Assembly (NCBI GenBank): GCA_032718475.1
Contig: JAUCBJ010003396.1
Coordinates: 1-26,429 of the forward strand
Reading direction: 5' to 3'
DNA: 26,429 bases
From: Nemertoderma westbladi
Taxonomy: Eukaryota; Xenacoelomorpha; Nemertodermatida; Nemertodermatidae
This document shows positions 10,343 to 21,821 of the stretch, one piece after another. Position 1 is the first letter of the stretch. Every line of letters begins with the position of its first letter. Below the pieces are notes generated by a model. That model had not been told where the DNA came from. It searched no databases and worked only from the letters and a program-made list of their open reading frames with translations. The translations under genes were made by a program, and so were the position numbers.

Positions 10343-12994
10343 TACGTACTGTACTCTTTGTTACAGCTCCACTTGTGCTTTAAACTCCTCCTTACGTACT
10401 GTACTCTTTGTTACAGCTCCACTTGTACTTTAAACTCCTCCTTACGTACTGTACTCTTTGTTACAGCTCCACTTGTGCTTTAAACTCCTCCTTACGTACT
10501 GTACTCTTTGTTACAGCTCCACTTGTGCTTTAAACTCTTCCTTACGTACTGTACTCTTTGTTACAGCTCCACTTGTGCTTTAAACTCCTCCTTACGTGCT
10601 GTACTCTTTGTTACAGCTCCACTTGTGCTTTAAACTCCTCCTTACGTACTGCACTCTTTGTTACAGCTCCACTTGTGCTTTAAACTCCTCCTTACGTGCT
10701 GTACTCTTTGTTACAGCTCCACTTGTGCTTTAAACTCCTCCTTACGTACTGCACTCTTTGTTACAGCTCCACTTGTGCTTTAAACTCCTCCTTACGTGCT
10801 GTACTCTTTGTTACAGCTCCACTTGTGCTTTAAACTCCTCCTTACGTACTGCACTCTTTGTTACAGCTCCACTTGTGCTTTAAACTCCTCCTTACGTGCT
10901 GTACTCTTTGTTACAGCTCCACTTGTGCTTTAAACTCCTCCTTACGTACTGCACTCTTTGTTACAGCTCCACTTGTGCTTTAAACTCTTCCTTACGTACT
11001 GCACTCTTTGTTACAGCTCCAATTGTGCTTTAAACTCTTCCTTACGTACTGTACTCTTTGTTACAGCTCCACTTGTGCTTTAAACTCCTCCTTACGTACT
11101 GCACTCTTTGTTACAGCTCCACTTGTGCTTTAAACTCCTCCGTACGTACTGCACTCTTTGTTACAGCTCCACTTGTGCTTTAAACTCCTCCTTACGTGCT
11201 GTACTCTTTGTTACAGCTCCACTTGTGCTTTAAACTCCTCCTTACGTACTGCACTCTTTGTTACAGCTCCACTTGTGCTTGAAAACTCCTCCTTACGTAC
11301 TGCACTCTTTGTTACAGCTCCACTTGTGCTTTAAACTCCTCCTTACGTACTGCACTCTTTGTTACAGCTCCAATTGTGCTTTAAACTCTTCCTTACGTAC
11401 TGTACTCTTTGTTACAGCTCCACTTGTGCTTTAAACTCCTCCTTACGTACTGCACTCTTTGTTACAGCTCCACTTGTGCTTTAAACTCTTCCTTACGTAC
11501 TGCACTCTTTGTTACAGCTCCACTTGTGCTTTAAACTCCACCTTACGTACTGTACTCTTTGTTACAGCTTCACTTGTGCTTTAAACTCAACCTTACGTAC
11601 TGTACTCTTTGTTACAGCTTCACTTGTACTTTAAACTCCTCCTTACGTACTGCACTCTTTGTTACAGCTTCACTTGTACTTTAAACTCCTCCTTACGTAC
11701 TGTACTCTTTGTTACAGCTCCACTTGTGCTTTAAACTCCTCCTTACGTACTGTACTCTTTGTTACAGCTCCACTTGTGCTTTAAACTCCTCCTTACGTAC
11801 TGCACTCTTTGTTACAGCTTCACTTGTGCTTTAAACTCAACCTTACGTACTGTACTCTTTGTTACAGCTTCACTTGTACTTTAAACTCCTCCTTACGTAC
11901 TCTACTCTTTGTTACAGCTCCACTTGTGCTTTAAACTCCTCCTTACGTACTGCACTCTTTGTTAAAGCTCCACTTGTGCTTTAAACTCCTCCTTACATGC
12001 TGTACTCTTTGTTACAGCTCCACTTGTGCTTTAAACTCCTCCTTACGTACTCTACTCTTTGTTACAGCTCCACTTGTGTTTTAAACTCCTCCTTACGTAC
12101 TGCACTCTTTGTTACAGATCCACTTGTACTTTAAACTCCTCCTTACGTACTGAACTCTTTGTTACAGCTTCACTTGTACTTTAAACTCCTCCTTACGTAC
12201 TGTACTCTTTGTTACAGCTCCACTTGTACTTTAAACTCCTCCTTACGTACTGTACTCTTTGTTACAGCTCCACTTGTGCTTTAAACTCTTCCTTACGTAC
12301 TGTACTCTTTGTTACAGCTCCACTTGTGCTTTAAACTCCTCCTTACGTACTGTACTCTTTGTTACAGCTCCACTTGTGCTTTAAACTCTTCCTTACGTAC
12401 TGCACTCTTTGTTACAGCTCCACTTGTGTTTTAAACTCCTCCTTACGTACTGTACTCTTTGTTACAGCTCCACTTGTGCTTTAAACTCTTCCTTACGTAC
12501 TGTACTCTTTGTTACAGCTCCACTTGTGCTTTAAACTCCTCCTTACGTACTGTACTCTTTGTTACAGCTCCACTTGTGCTTTAAACTCTTCCTTACGTAC
12601 TGAACTCTTTGTTACAGCTTCACTTGTACTTTAAACTCCTCCTTACGTACTGTACTCTTTGTTACAGCTCCACTTGTACTTTAAACTCCTCCTTACGTAC
12701 TGTACTCTTTGTTACAGCTCCACTTGTGCTTTAAACTCTTCCTTACGTACTGTACTCTTTGTTACAGCTCCACTTGTGCTTTAAACTCCTCCTTACGTAC
12801 TGTACTCTTTGTTACAGCTCCACTTGTGCTTTAAACTCTTCCTTACGTACTGCACTCTTTGTTACAGCTCCACTTGTGCTTTAAACTCCTCCTTACGTAC
12901 TGTACTCTTTGTTACAGCTCCACTTGTGCTTTAAACTCTTCCTTACGTACTGTACTCTTTGTTACAGCTCCACTTATGCTTTAAACTCCTCCTT
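10343..12994. repeat. 50-bp satellite block 3 (about 53 units)
   Basis: The phase is kept again after the LINE (TACGTACTG follows the TAG tail). The left part duplicates block 2 (offset 2837, falling to 2787 after one unit is lost near 11340). The right part, from about 12060, repeats the unit order seen left of LINE copy 1 (TTGTGTTT, ACAGATCC, then ACTGAACTC and ACAGCTTC units). Block 3 therefore looks like a recombinant of a block 2 type left side and a block 1 type right side. Units with CTCAACC and CTCCACC (11538-11850) are private to it. Confidence 0.96.
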
Positions 12995-14178
12995 TCTGTT
13001 ATCTTTGTTGACTTCTTCAAGGCCTTTGATTCAGTCTCTCGCTCACGTATGTTCAGCATACTTTCATTATATGGGATTCCTGATGAAATTATTGCAGCAA
13101 TCAAATCAGTATACGATGGTTCGACAACATTTGTGTCTACTGTTGACGGTGACACAGAACCATTTGAAGTGTTATGGGGCGTCCTCCAAGGAGACACACT
13201 TGCACCATTCTTGTTCATTATTGTGGTTGACTATGTTCTACGCATGTCCTTAGATCATCATAATGATGATGGGGTGATGATAACTCCACCTACTGGCTCC
13301 AGAAGTCGAGGAAATCCTGCCAAGTACCTAACTGATCTAGACTTTGCTGATGACTTAGGAGTACTCTCAGAATCACTAGAGGGAGCCCAACGGCTCCTCA
13401 GCTCATTAGAACATGCTGCTTCTAGTGTTGGTCTTTTTATTAACTCCAGAAAGACCAAAATTTTGACAGTTAACTTTGAAAGTCCTCAGCAAGTCTCTGA
13501 TCGGATGAGCATAAGCTCAAAAGATAGTATGCTTGAGAATGTGGATGACTTCTGTTACCTGGGATCATGGATCCGGAAGTCAGGTACTTCCGAATACGGA
13601 TATTCCTTCGAATACGTAAGGGAAAGGCATGGGCAGCCTTGAATAGGCTTTCCAGGATTTGGAAGTCACCGAGAATTAATCGGAAACTTAAGGTCCGGTT
13701 ATTTAGAGCAGTAGTAGTTCCAGTACTCCTCTATGGGAGTCCATGCTGGGCTCTAACTGCTGAGGACACCAAATCTCTGGACGGCACATTCACAAGAATT
13801 CTACGTCCGGTTCATTCTGTCAAGTTCAATGCACACATCTCCAACCAGACACTATATAACATTGGAGGTGTCTCATTGGTTCCCCCAAGCTTGACACTAG
13901 AACAAAATCGCCTCCGCTTTGCAGGACATTGCTTTCGCCGTGAGGACCAGCCAGTGCATAATCTTGTACTTTGGCAGCCTCATGGAGTTAATAAGCATGG
14001 TGGACAGCCCATGACTTTCTTGAGACGCATCTTAAAGGACACTGGCCTTGAAGATGCGGATGATCTAGCAAATGTCATGGGTGATAGGGAGTTGTGGCGG
14101 TGCAATTTTGTCGATAAGCCGGCACAGCATTCTTAAAAATGCAGCTGCAATGCAGCATGCCGATCCTAGTAGTAGTAG
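12995..14178 (+). mobile_element. LINE copy 3: near-identical to copies 1 and 2, same frameshift
   Basis: Structure, truncation point, frameshifting replacement and TAG tail are the same as in copies 1 and 2. It differs at a handful of bases: CCATGCTGG (shared with copy 4) where copies 1-2 have CCTTGCTGG, and CGTCCGGTTC for CGTCGGGTTC. The base shared with copy 4 suggests copy 3 is closer to the ancestral state of the three. RT motifs A, B and FADD are present in the first frame (to 13642), and the C-terminal region follows in the second (to 14136). Confidence 0.93.
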
Positions 14179-17100
14179 TACGTACTGTACTCTTTGTTAC
14201 AGCTCCACTTGTGCTTTAAACTCCTCCTTACGTACTGCACTCTTTGTTACAGTTTCACTTGTACTTTAAACTCCTCCTTACGTACTGTACTCTTTGTTAC
14301 AGCTCCACTTGTGCTTTAAACTCCTCCTTACGTACTGCCCTCTTTGTTACAGCTCCACTTGTGCTTTAAACTCCTCCTTACGTACTGTACTCTTTGTTAC
14401 AGCTCCACTTGTGCTTTAAACTCCTCCTTACGTACTGCACTCTTTGTTACAGCTCCACTTGTGCTTTAAACTCCTCCTTACGTACTGTACTCTTTGTTAC
14501 AGCTCCACTTGTGCTTTAAACTCCTCCTTACGTACTCTACTCTTTGTTACAGCTCCACTTGTGCTTTAAACTCCTCCTTACGTACTGTACTCTTTGTTAC
14601 AGCTCCACTTGTGCTTTAAACTCCTCCTTACGTACTGCACTCTTTGTTACAGCTCCACTTGTGCTTTAAACTCCTCCTTACGTACTGCACTCTTTGTTAC
14701 AGTTTCACTTGTACTTTAAACTCCTCCTTACGTACTGTACTCTTTGTTACAGCTCCACTTGTGCTTTAAACTCCTCCTTACGTACTGCCCTCTTTGTTAC
14801 AGCTCCACTTGTGCTTTAAACTCCTCCTTACGTACTGTACTCTTTGTTACAGCTCCACTTGTGCTTTAAACTCCTCCTTACGTACTGCACTCTTTGTTAC
14901 AGCTCCACTTGTGCTTTAAACTCCTCCTTACGTACTGTACTCTTTGTTACAGCTCCACTTGTGCTTTAAACTCCTCCTTACGTACTCTACTCTTTGTTAC
15001 AGCTCCACTTGTGCTTTAAACTCCTCCTTACGTACTGTACTCTTTGTTACAGCTCCACTTGTGCTTTAAACTCCTCCTTACGTACTGCACTCTTTGTTAC
15101 AGCTCCACTTGTGCTTTAAACTCCTCCTTACGTACTGCACTCTTTGTTACAGCTTCACTTGTACTTTAAACTCCTCCTTACGTACTGTACTCTTTGTTAC
15201 AGCTCCACTTGTGCTTTAAACTCTTCCTTACGTACTGTACTCTTTGTTACAGCTCCACTTGTGTTTTAAACTCCTCCTTACGTACTGCACTCTTTGTTAC
15301 AGCTCCACTTGTGCTTTAAACTCCTCCGTACGTACTGCACTCTTTGTTACAGCTCCACTTGTGCTTTAAACTCCTCCTTACGTACTGTACTCTTTGTTAC
15401 AGCTCCACTTGTGCTTTAAACTCCTCCTTACGTACTGTACTCTTTGTTACAGCTCCACTTGTGCTTTAAACTCCTCCTTACGTACTGTACTCTTTGTTAC
15501 AGCTCCACTTGTGCTTTAAACTCCTCCGTACGTACTGCACTCTTTGTTACAGCTCCACTTGTGCTTTAAACTCCTCCTTACGTACTGTACTCTTTGTTAC
15601 AGCTCCACTTGTGCTTTAAACTCCTCCGTACGTACTGCACTCTTTGTTACAGCTCCACTTGTGCTTTAAACTCCTCCTTACGTGCTGTACTCTTTGTTAC
15701 AGCTCCACTTGTGCTTTAAACTCCTCCGTACGTACTGCACTCTTTGTTACAGCTCCACTTGTGCTTTAAACTCCTCCTTACGTACTGTACTCTTTGTTAC
15801 AGCTCCACTTGTGCTTTAAACTCTTCCTTACGTACTGTACTCTTTGTTACAGCTCCACTTGTGCTTTAAACTCCTCCGTACGTACTGCACTCTTTGTTAC
15901 AGCTCCACTTGTGCTTTAAACTCCTCCTTACGTGCTGTACTCTTTGTTACAGCTCCACTTGTGCTTTAAACTCTTCCTTACGTACTGCACTCTTTGTTAC
16001 AGCTCCACTTGTGCTTTAAACTCCTCCTTACGTGCTGTACTCTTTGTTACAGCTCCACTTGTGCTTTAAACTCCTCCTTACGTGCTGCACTCTTTGTTAC
16101 AGCTCCACTTGTGCTTTAAACTCTTCCTTACGTACTGCACTCTTTGTTACAGCTCCACTTGTGCTTTAAACTCCTCCGTACGTACTGCACTCTTTGTTAC
16201 AGCTCCACTTGTGCTTTAAACTCCTCCTTACGTATTGTACTCTTTGTTACAGCTCCACTTGTGCTTTAAACTCCTCCGTACGTACTGCACTCTTTGTTAC
16301 AGCTCCACTTGTGCTTTAAACTCCTCCTTACGTACTGTACTCTTTGTTACAGCTCCACTTGTGCTTTAAACTCCTCCTTACGTACTGTACTCTTTGTTAC
16401 AGCTCCACTTGTGCTTTAAACTCCTCCGTACGTACTGCACTCTTTGTTACAGCTCCACTTGTGCTTTAAACTCTTCCTTACGTACTGCACTCTTTGTTAC
16501 AGCTCCACTTGTGCTTTAAACTCTTCCTTACGTGCTGTACTCTTTGTTACAGCTCCACTTGTACTTTAAACTCCTCCGTACGTACTGCACTCTTTGTTAC
16601 AGCTCCACTTGTGCTTTAAACTCTTCCTTACGTGCTGTACTCTTTGTTACAGCTCCACTTGTGCTTTAAACTCCTCCGTACGTACTGTACTCTTTGTTAC
16701 AGCTCCACTTGTGCTTTAAACTCCTCCGTACGTACTGCACTCTTTGTTACAGCTCCACTTGTGCTTTAAACTCCTCCTTACGTGCTGTACTCTTTGTTAC
16801 AGCTCCACTTGTGCTTTAAACTCCTCCTTACGTACTGCACTCTTTGTTACAGCTCCACTTGTGCTTTAAACTCCTCCTTACGTACTCTACTCTTTGTTAC
16901 AGCTCCACTTGTGCTTTAAACTCCTCCTTACGTACTGTACTCTTTGTTACAGCTCCACTTGTGCTTTAAACTCCTCCGTACGTACTGCACTCTTTGTTAC
17001 AGCTCCACTTGTGCTTTAAACTCCTCCTTACGTGCTGTACTCTTTGTTACAGCTCCACTTGTGCTTTAAACTCCTCCTTACGTACTGTACTCTTTGTTAC

Positions 17101-18377
17101 AGCTCCACTTGTACTTTAAACTCCTCCTTACGTGCTGTACTCTTTGTTACAGCTCCACTTGTGCTTTAAACTCCTCCTTACGTACTCTACTCTTTGTTAC
17201 AGCTCCACTTGTGCTTTAAACTCCTCCTTACGTGCTGTACTCTTTGTTACAGCTCCACTTGTGCTTTAAACTCCTCCTTACGTGCTGTACTCTTTGTTAC
17301 AGCTCCACTTGTGCTTTAAACTCCTCCTTACGTACTGCACTCTTTGTTACAGCTCCACTTGTGCTTTAAACTCCTCCTTACGTGCTGTACTCTTTGTTAC
17401 AGCTCCACTTGTGCTTTAAACTCCTCCTTACGTACTGCACTCTTTGTTACAGCTCCACTTGTGCTTTAAACTCTTCCTTACGTACTGCACTCTTTGTTAC
17501 AGCTCCAATTGTGCTTTAAACTCTTCCTTACGTACTGTACTCTTTGTTACAGCTCCACTTGTGCTTTAAACTCCTCCTTACGTACTGCACTCTTTGTTAC
17601 AGCTCCACTTGTGCTTTAAACTCCTCCTTACGTGCTGTACTCTTTGTTACAGCTCCACTTGTGCTTTAAACTCCTCCTTACGTACTGCACTCTTTGTTAC
17701 AGCTCCACTTGTGCTTTAAACTCCTCCTTACGTGCTGTACTCTTTGTTACAGCTCCACTTGTGCTTTAAACTCCTCCTTACGTGCTGTACTCTTTGTTAC
17801 AGCTCCACTTGTGCTTTAAACTCCTCCTTACGTACTGCACTCTTTGTTACAGCTCCACTTGTGCTTTAAACTCCTCCTTACGTACTGTACTCTTTGTTAC
17901 AGCTCCACTTGTGCTTTAAACTCTTCCTTACGTACTGTACTCTTTGTTACAGCTCCACTTGTGCTTTAAACTCCTCCTTACGTACTGTACTCTTTGTTAC
18001 AGCTCCACTTGTGCTTTAAACTCTTCCTTACGTACTGTACTCTTTGTTACAGCTCCACTTGTGCTTTAAACTCCTCCTTACGTACTGTACTCTTTGTTAC
18101 AGCTCCACTTGTGCTTTAAACTCTTCCTTACGTACTGTACTCTTTGTTACAGCTCCACTTGTGCTTTAAACTCCTCCTTACGTACTGTACTCTTTGTTTC
18201 AACACCACTTGTGCTTTAAACTCCTCCTTACGTACTGTACTCTTTGTTACAGCTTCACTTGTACTTTAAACTCCTTCTTACGTACTGTACTCTTTGTTAC
18301 AGCTCCACTTGTGCTTTAAACTCCTCCTTACGTACTGTACTCTTTGTTACAGCTCCACTTGTGCTTTAAACTCTTCC
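14179..18377. repeat. 50-bp satellite block 4 (about 84 units)
   Basis: The longest block has no net indel: it runs from unit position 31 to unit position 29, exactly 84 x 50 minus 1. The left end has a 450-bp (9-unit) higher-order period: AGTTTCAC at 14251 and 14701 (AGCTTCAC at 15151), ACTGCCCTC at 14334 and 14784, and ACTCTAC at 14534 and 14984. The middle (about 15300-16750) is rich in units with CTCCGTACG, a T to G change at unit position 30. A unit with GTTTCAACACC at about 18197 is degenerate, near the right border. Confidence 0.97.
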
Positions 18378-19393
18378 GTGACACAGAACCATTTGAAGTG
18401 TTATGGGGCGTCCTCCAGGGAGACACACTTGCACCATTCTTGTTCATAATTGTTGTTGACTATGTTCTACGCATGTCCTTAGATCATCATAATCATGATG
18501 GGGTGATGATAACTCCACCTACTGGCTCCAGAAGTCGAGGAAATCCTGCCAAGTACCTAACTGATCTAGACTTTGCTGATGACTTAGGAGTACTCTCAGA
18601 ATCACTAGAGGGAGCCCAACGGCTCCTCAGCTCATTAGAACATGCTGTTTCTAGTGTTGGTCTTTTTATTAACTCCAGAAAGACCAAAACTTTGACAGTT
18701 AACTTTGAAAGTCCTCAGCAAGTCTCTGATCGGATGAGCATAAGCTCAAAAGATAGTATGCTTGAGCATGTGGATGACTTCTGTTACCTGGGATCATGGA
18801 TCCGGAAGTCAGGTGAGGACCTTCGAATACGTAAGGGAAAGGCATGGGCAGCCTTGAATAGGCTTTCCAGGATTTGGAAGTCACCGAGAATTAATCGGAA
18901 ACTTAAGGTCCGGTTATTTAGAGCAGCAGTAGTTCCAGTACTCCTCTATGGGAGTCCATGCTGGGCTCTAACTGCTGAGGACACCAAATCTCTGGACGGC
19001 ACATTCACAAGATTGCTACGCCGGGTTCATTGTGTCAAGTTCAATGCACACATCTCCAACCAGACACTATATAACATTGGAGGTGTCTCATTGGTTCCCC
19101 CAAGCTTGACACTAGAACAAAATCGCCCCCGCTTTGCAGGACATTGCTTTCGCCGTGAGGACCAGCCAGTGCATAATCTTGTACTTTGGCAGCCTCATGG
19201 AGTGAATAAGCATGGTGGACAGCCCATGACTTTCTTGAGACGCATCTTAAAGGACACTGGCCTTGAAGATGCGGATGATCTAGTAAATGTCATGGGTGAT
19301 AGGGAGTTGTGGCGGTGCAATTTTGTCGATAAGCCGGCACAGCATTCTTAAAAATGCAGCTGCAATGCAGCATGCCGATCCTAGTAGTAGTAG
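18378..19393 (+). mobile_element. LINE copy 4: shorter 5' truncation, open frame kept
   Basis: The copy begins 151 bases further into the element than copies 1-3, at GTGACACAGAACC just before RT motif B, so motif A is absent. GVLQGDTLAPFLF and FADD are present, and the frame runs unbroken to the TAA at 19349-19351 through the C-terminal FAGHC region. Where copies 1-3 have the 19-base replacement, copy 4 has GAGGA and stays in frame, so it shows the ancestral reading frame. It differs from the others at roughly 15 sites per kb. The open frame extends left into the last satellite unit, but that part is satellite, not protein. The left junction falls at unit position 29-31 and the right one at 31, the same place as copies 1-3. 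Confidence 0.93.
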
Positions 19394-19956
19394 TACGTAC
19401 TGTACTCTTTGTGACAGCTCCACTTGTGCTTTAAACTCCTCCTTACGTACTGTACTCTTTGTTACAGCTCCACTTGTGCTTTAAACTCCTCCTTACGTAC
19501 TGCACTCTTTGTTACAGCTTCACTTGTACTTTAAACTCCTCCTTACGTACTGTACTCTTTGTCACAGCTCCACTTGTGCTTTAAACTCCTCCTTACGTAC
19601 TGTACTCTTTGTTACAGCTCCACTTGTGCTTTAAACTCCTCCTTACGTACTGCACTCTTTGTTACAGCTTCACTTGTGCTTTAAACTCCTCCTTACGTAC
19701 TGTACTCTTTGTTACAGCTTCACTTGTACTTTAAACTCCTCCTTACGTACTCTACTCTTTGTTACAGCTCCACTTGTGCTTTAAACTCCTCCTTACGTAC
19801 TGCACTCTTTGTTAAAGCTCCACTTGTGCTTTAAACTCCTCCTTACGTGCTGTACTCTTTGTTACAGCTCCACTTGTGCTTTAAACTCCTCCTTACGTAC
19901 TGCACTCTTTGTTACAGCTCCACTTGTGCTTTAAACTCTTCCTTACGTACTGTACT
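19394..19956. repeat. 50-bp satellite block 5 (about 11.3 units), right border of the array
   Basis: It resumes at unit position 31 after the TAG tail and runs for 563 bp to TGTACT, stopping at unit position 43. The next base belongs to a decayed LINE on the minus strand. Units vary more here (GTGACAG, GTCACAG, GTTAAAG near 19411, 19561 and 19812), as expected at the edge of a homogenised array. Confidence 0.95.
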
Positions 19957-21770
19957 ATCAATATCACGGAGGGTGGTTGATACAGGTGGTATTGTACCAT
20001 AGAGCTCGGCGTTTGTCATGTGTTGTCTCCAGCTGATGTTTACGGCTGACCTTAGTAGTCTTGTGTAGCAACCATCAATTCGTTGTTCAAGTGATTTAGT
20101 CAGTGTCCAGGTCTCACCCCCGTATAAAAATACACATTCCACTGTGGCTCGAAAGAACTAAGTCTTCAGGTGCCTGGAGAGATCTGATTTCCAGATGGTA
20201 TCCACTTTTGATAGAGCTACCCAAGCCTTTGCTTTCCTAACTTCTATGTCCTTTTTGCTACTCTCTATCCATGATCCAAGGTACTGGAAGTCGTCAACCT
20301 TCCTTAGTTGATTATTATCTATTGATGTCAAGTTTCCATCAACAGTAAAAGTTATGAATTCGGTCTTGGTAGCATTTATATGCAATCCAACCTCCTTAGC
20401 AGCCCTCTCCACTTTATTTAGTAGAAGCTGTGCATCTGCTAGCGTATTAGAGAGCAGGACGATGTCATCCGCGAAGTCGGTGTCTGTGACTGTAGTTGCC
20501 GGATATCTACTACTTCTGCGTTCTTGTAGTGTGAATCCCAGATATTCGCCCTTTGTGGCCGTCCTCATTGCGTAATCCAGCACAATTACAAATAGTAATG
20601 GTGCTAATGTGTCACCTTGCAGTACGCCAGCCAGGATTGAGAAGAACTTAGTTTCACCATCTGGTGAGAGTACCTGAGCTTCTGTGTCACAATATAATAA
20701 TCCAATGCCAGCCACAATTACCTCTGGTATTCCATAACTCATAGGATTTCCAGCATTTTACATCTATGGATGGAGTCGAATGTCTTCTTGAAGTCCACAA
20801 AAGTCATGACTGCGGGGAGATTCTTTGACTTAATTCCTTCAATCAGTCTCCGTAGCGCAAGTATCTGAGCTATTGTTGATCTATTTGGTCGAAATCCGTT
20901 TTGGCTCTTACGCAGTAGTTTCTCTATGTGAGGCCTAATCCTATATAGAATCATTTTATTGTATATTTTGGCAGCTACCACAAGCAGACAGATCCCCTAT
21001 AGTTTGTTGGTACACCGAGGTCTCCTTTCTTAGGGAGAGGCTTTAGTTGACCTTTGTTGGTGGCTTTTCCCGTTTCAACATCCGGTTGCAAACATCCAAT
21101 AATAATATCTAATAATTATCTACTTACCACTCCTGTTTTCCATACCTCTGCAGGGATTTCATCTAATCCTCTCGCTTTATGATTGGACGAGTATAGGTAC
21201 CGTCTTGTCATATATTTTCCTTGTAGGGCTGACCTCGATGTTTGGTGGCTGCCCAAGCAAGTTGCTGAAGTGATCTTTCCATTTCCCAACACGTTCTTCA
21301 CTTTTCCGACCAGATACTTCATGTACAGTTTGCCAGGTAAGTCTTAATTGTTGCTGTATGTGAGCAGTTGTAATTTCTTCAATCTTGTCCTGTATTTATT
21401 ACTTCTCCTGGCTGATGTTGTAGGCCAATTTAAGATCGTCCTTAGCGTTCTCAACCTTGTTAATGTTTTCGGTTGTTGGTTGTTCGGATTTTACTTTGTA
21501 GGCTATCTTAAGATCTTCTCTCTTACAAGTAACCTCAGACTTTTGCCATGGCACATACTGTTTTCGTTTGAGTTTCTGGGGATATGCCTCCTGGCTGATT
21601 CCTTGTGGGCTTTTATTATATTCTGGAATATTGAATCGGTAGACTGGTCTTCATACATTGACTGAAGTACTTCAAAGCGGTTTTGAACTTCTACTATGTA
21701 AGCATCATTTACTGCACTGACAGTTCTGAGTTTCTCCCAGTCATAGTTAGTTCGCTTGCATGTCCTGGGT
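19957..21770 (-). mobile_element. Decayed LINE (minus strand), pre-RT and RT region, cut at its 3' side by the satellite
   Basis: Reading on the minus strand from 21770 down: TNYDWEKLRTV and VQNRFEVLQS (linker after the endonuclease), WKDHFSNLLGQPPN, ARGLDEIPAEVWKTG, LPKKGDL, AAKIYNKMILYRI, NGFRPNRSTI, motif A TFVDFKKTFDSI, motif B GVLQGDTLAPLLF, motif C DFADD, then YLGSWIESS and LYGGETWTLTKSLEQRIDG, ending at STTLRDI. Frames change several times (for example near 20740, 20990 and 21400), so it is dead. Endonuclease and the extreme C-terminal region are missing. It belongs to the same broad LINE type as copies 1-4 (shared GVLQGDTLAP, FADD and YLGSWI) but is clearly divergent and older, and it has the opposite orientation. 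Confidence 0.88.
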
Positions 21771-21821
21771 TTGCTGGCTGTAATTTTGGTGCAGCACCAA
21801 ATTTGACACCAAAAAAGGACA

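Noticed and set aside
21348-21665. 105-residue hydrophobic open frame on the plus strand
   Set aside because: It is antisense to the decayed LINE, whose minus-strand reading gives recognisable LINE motifs.
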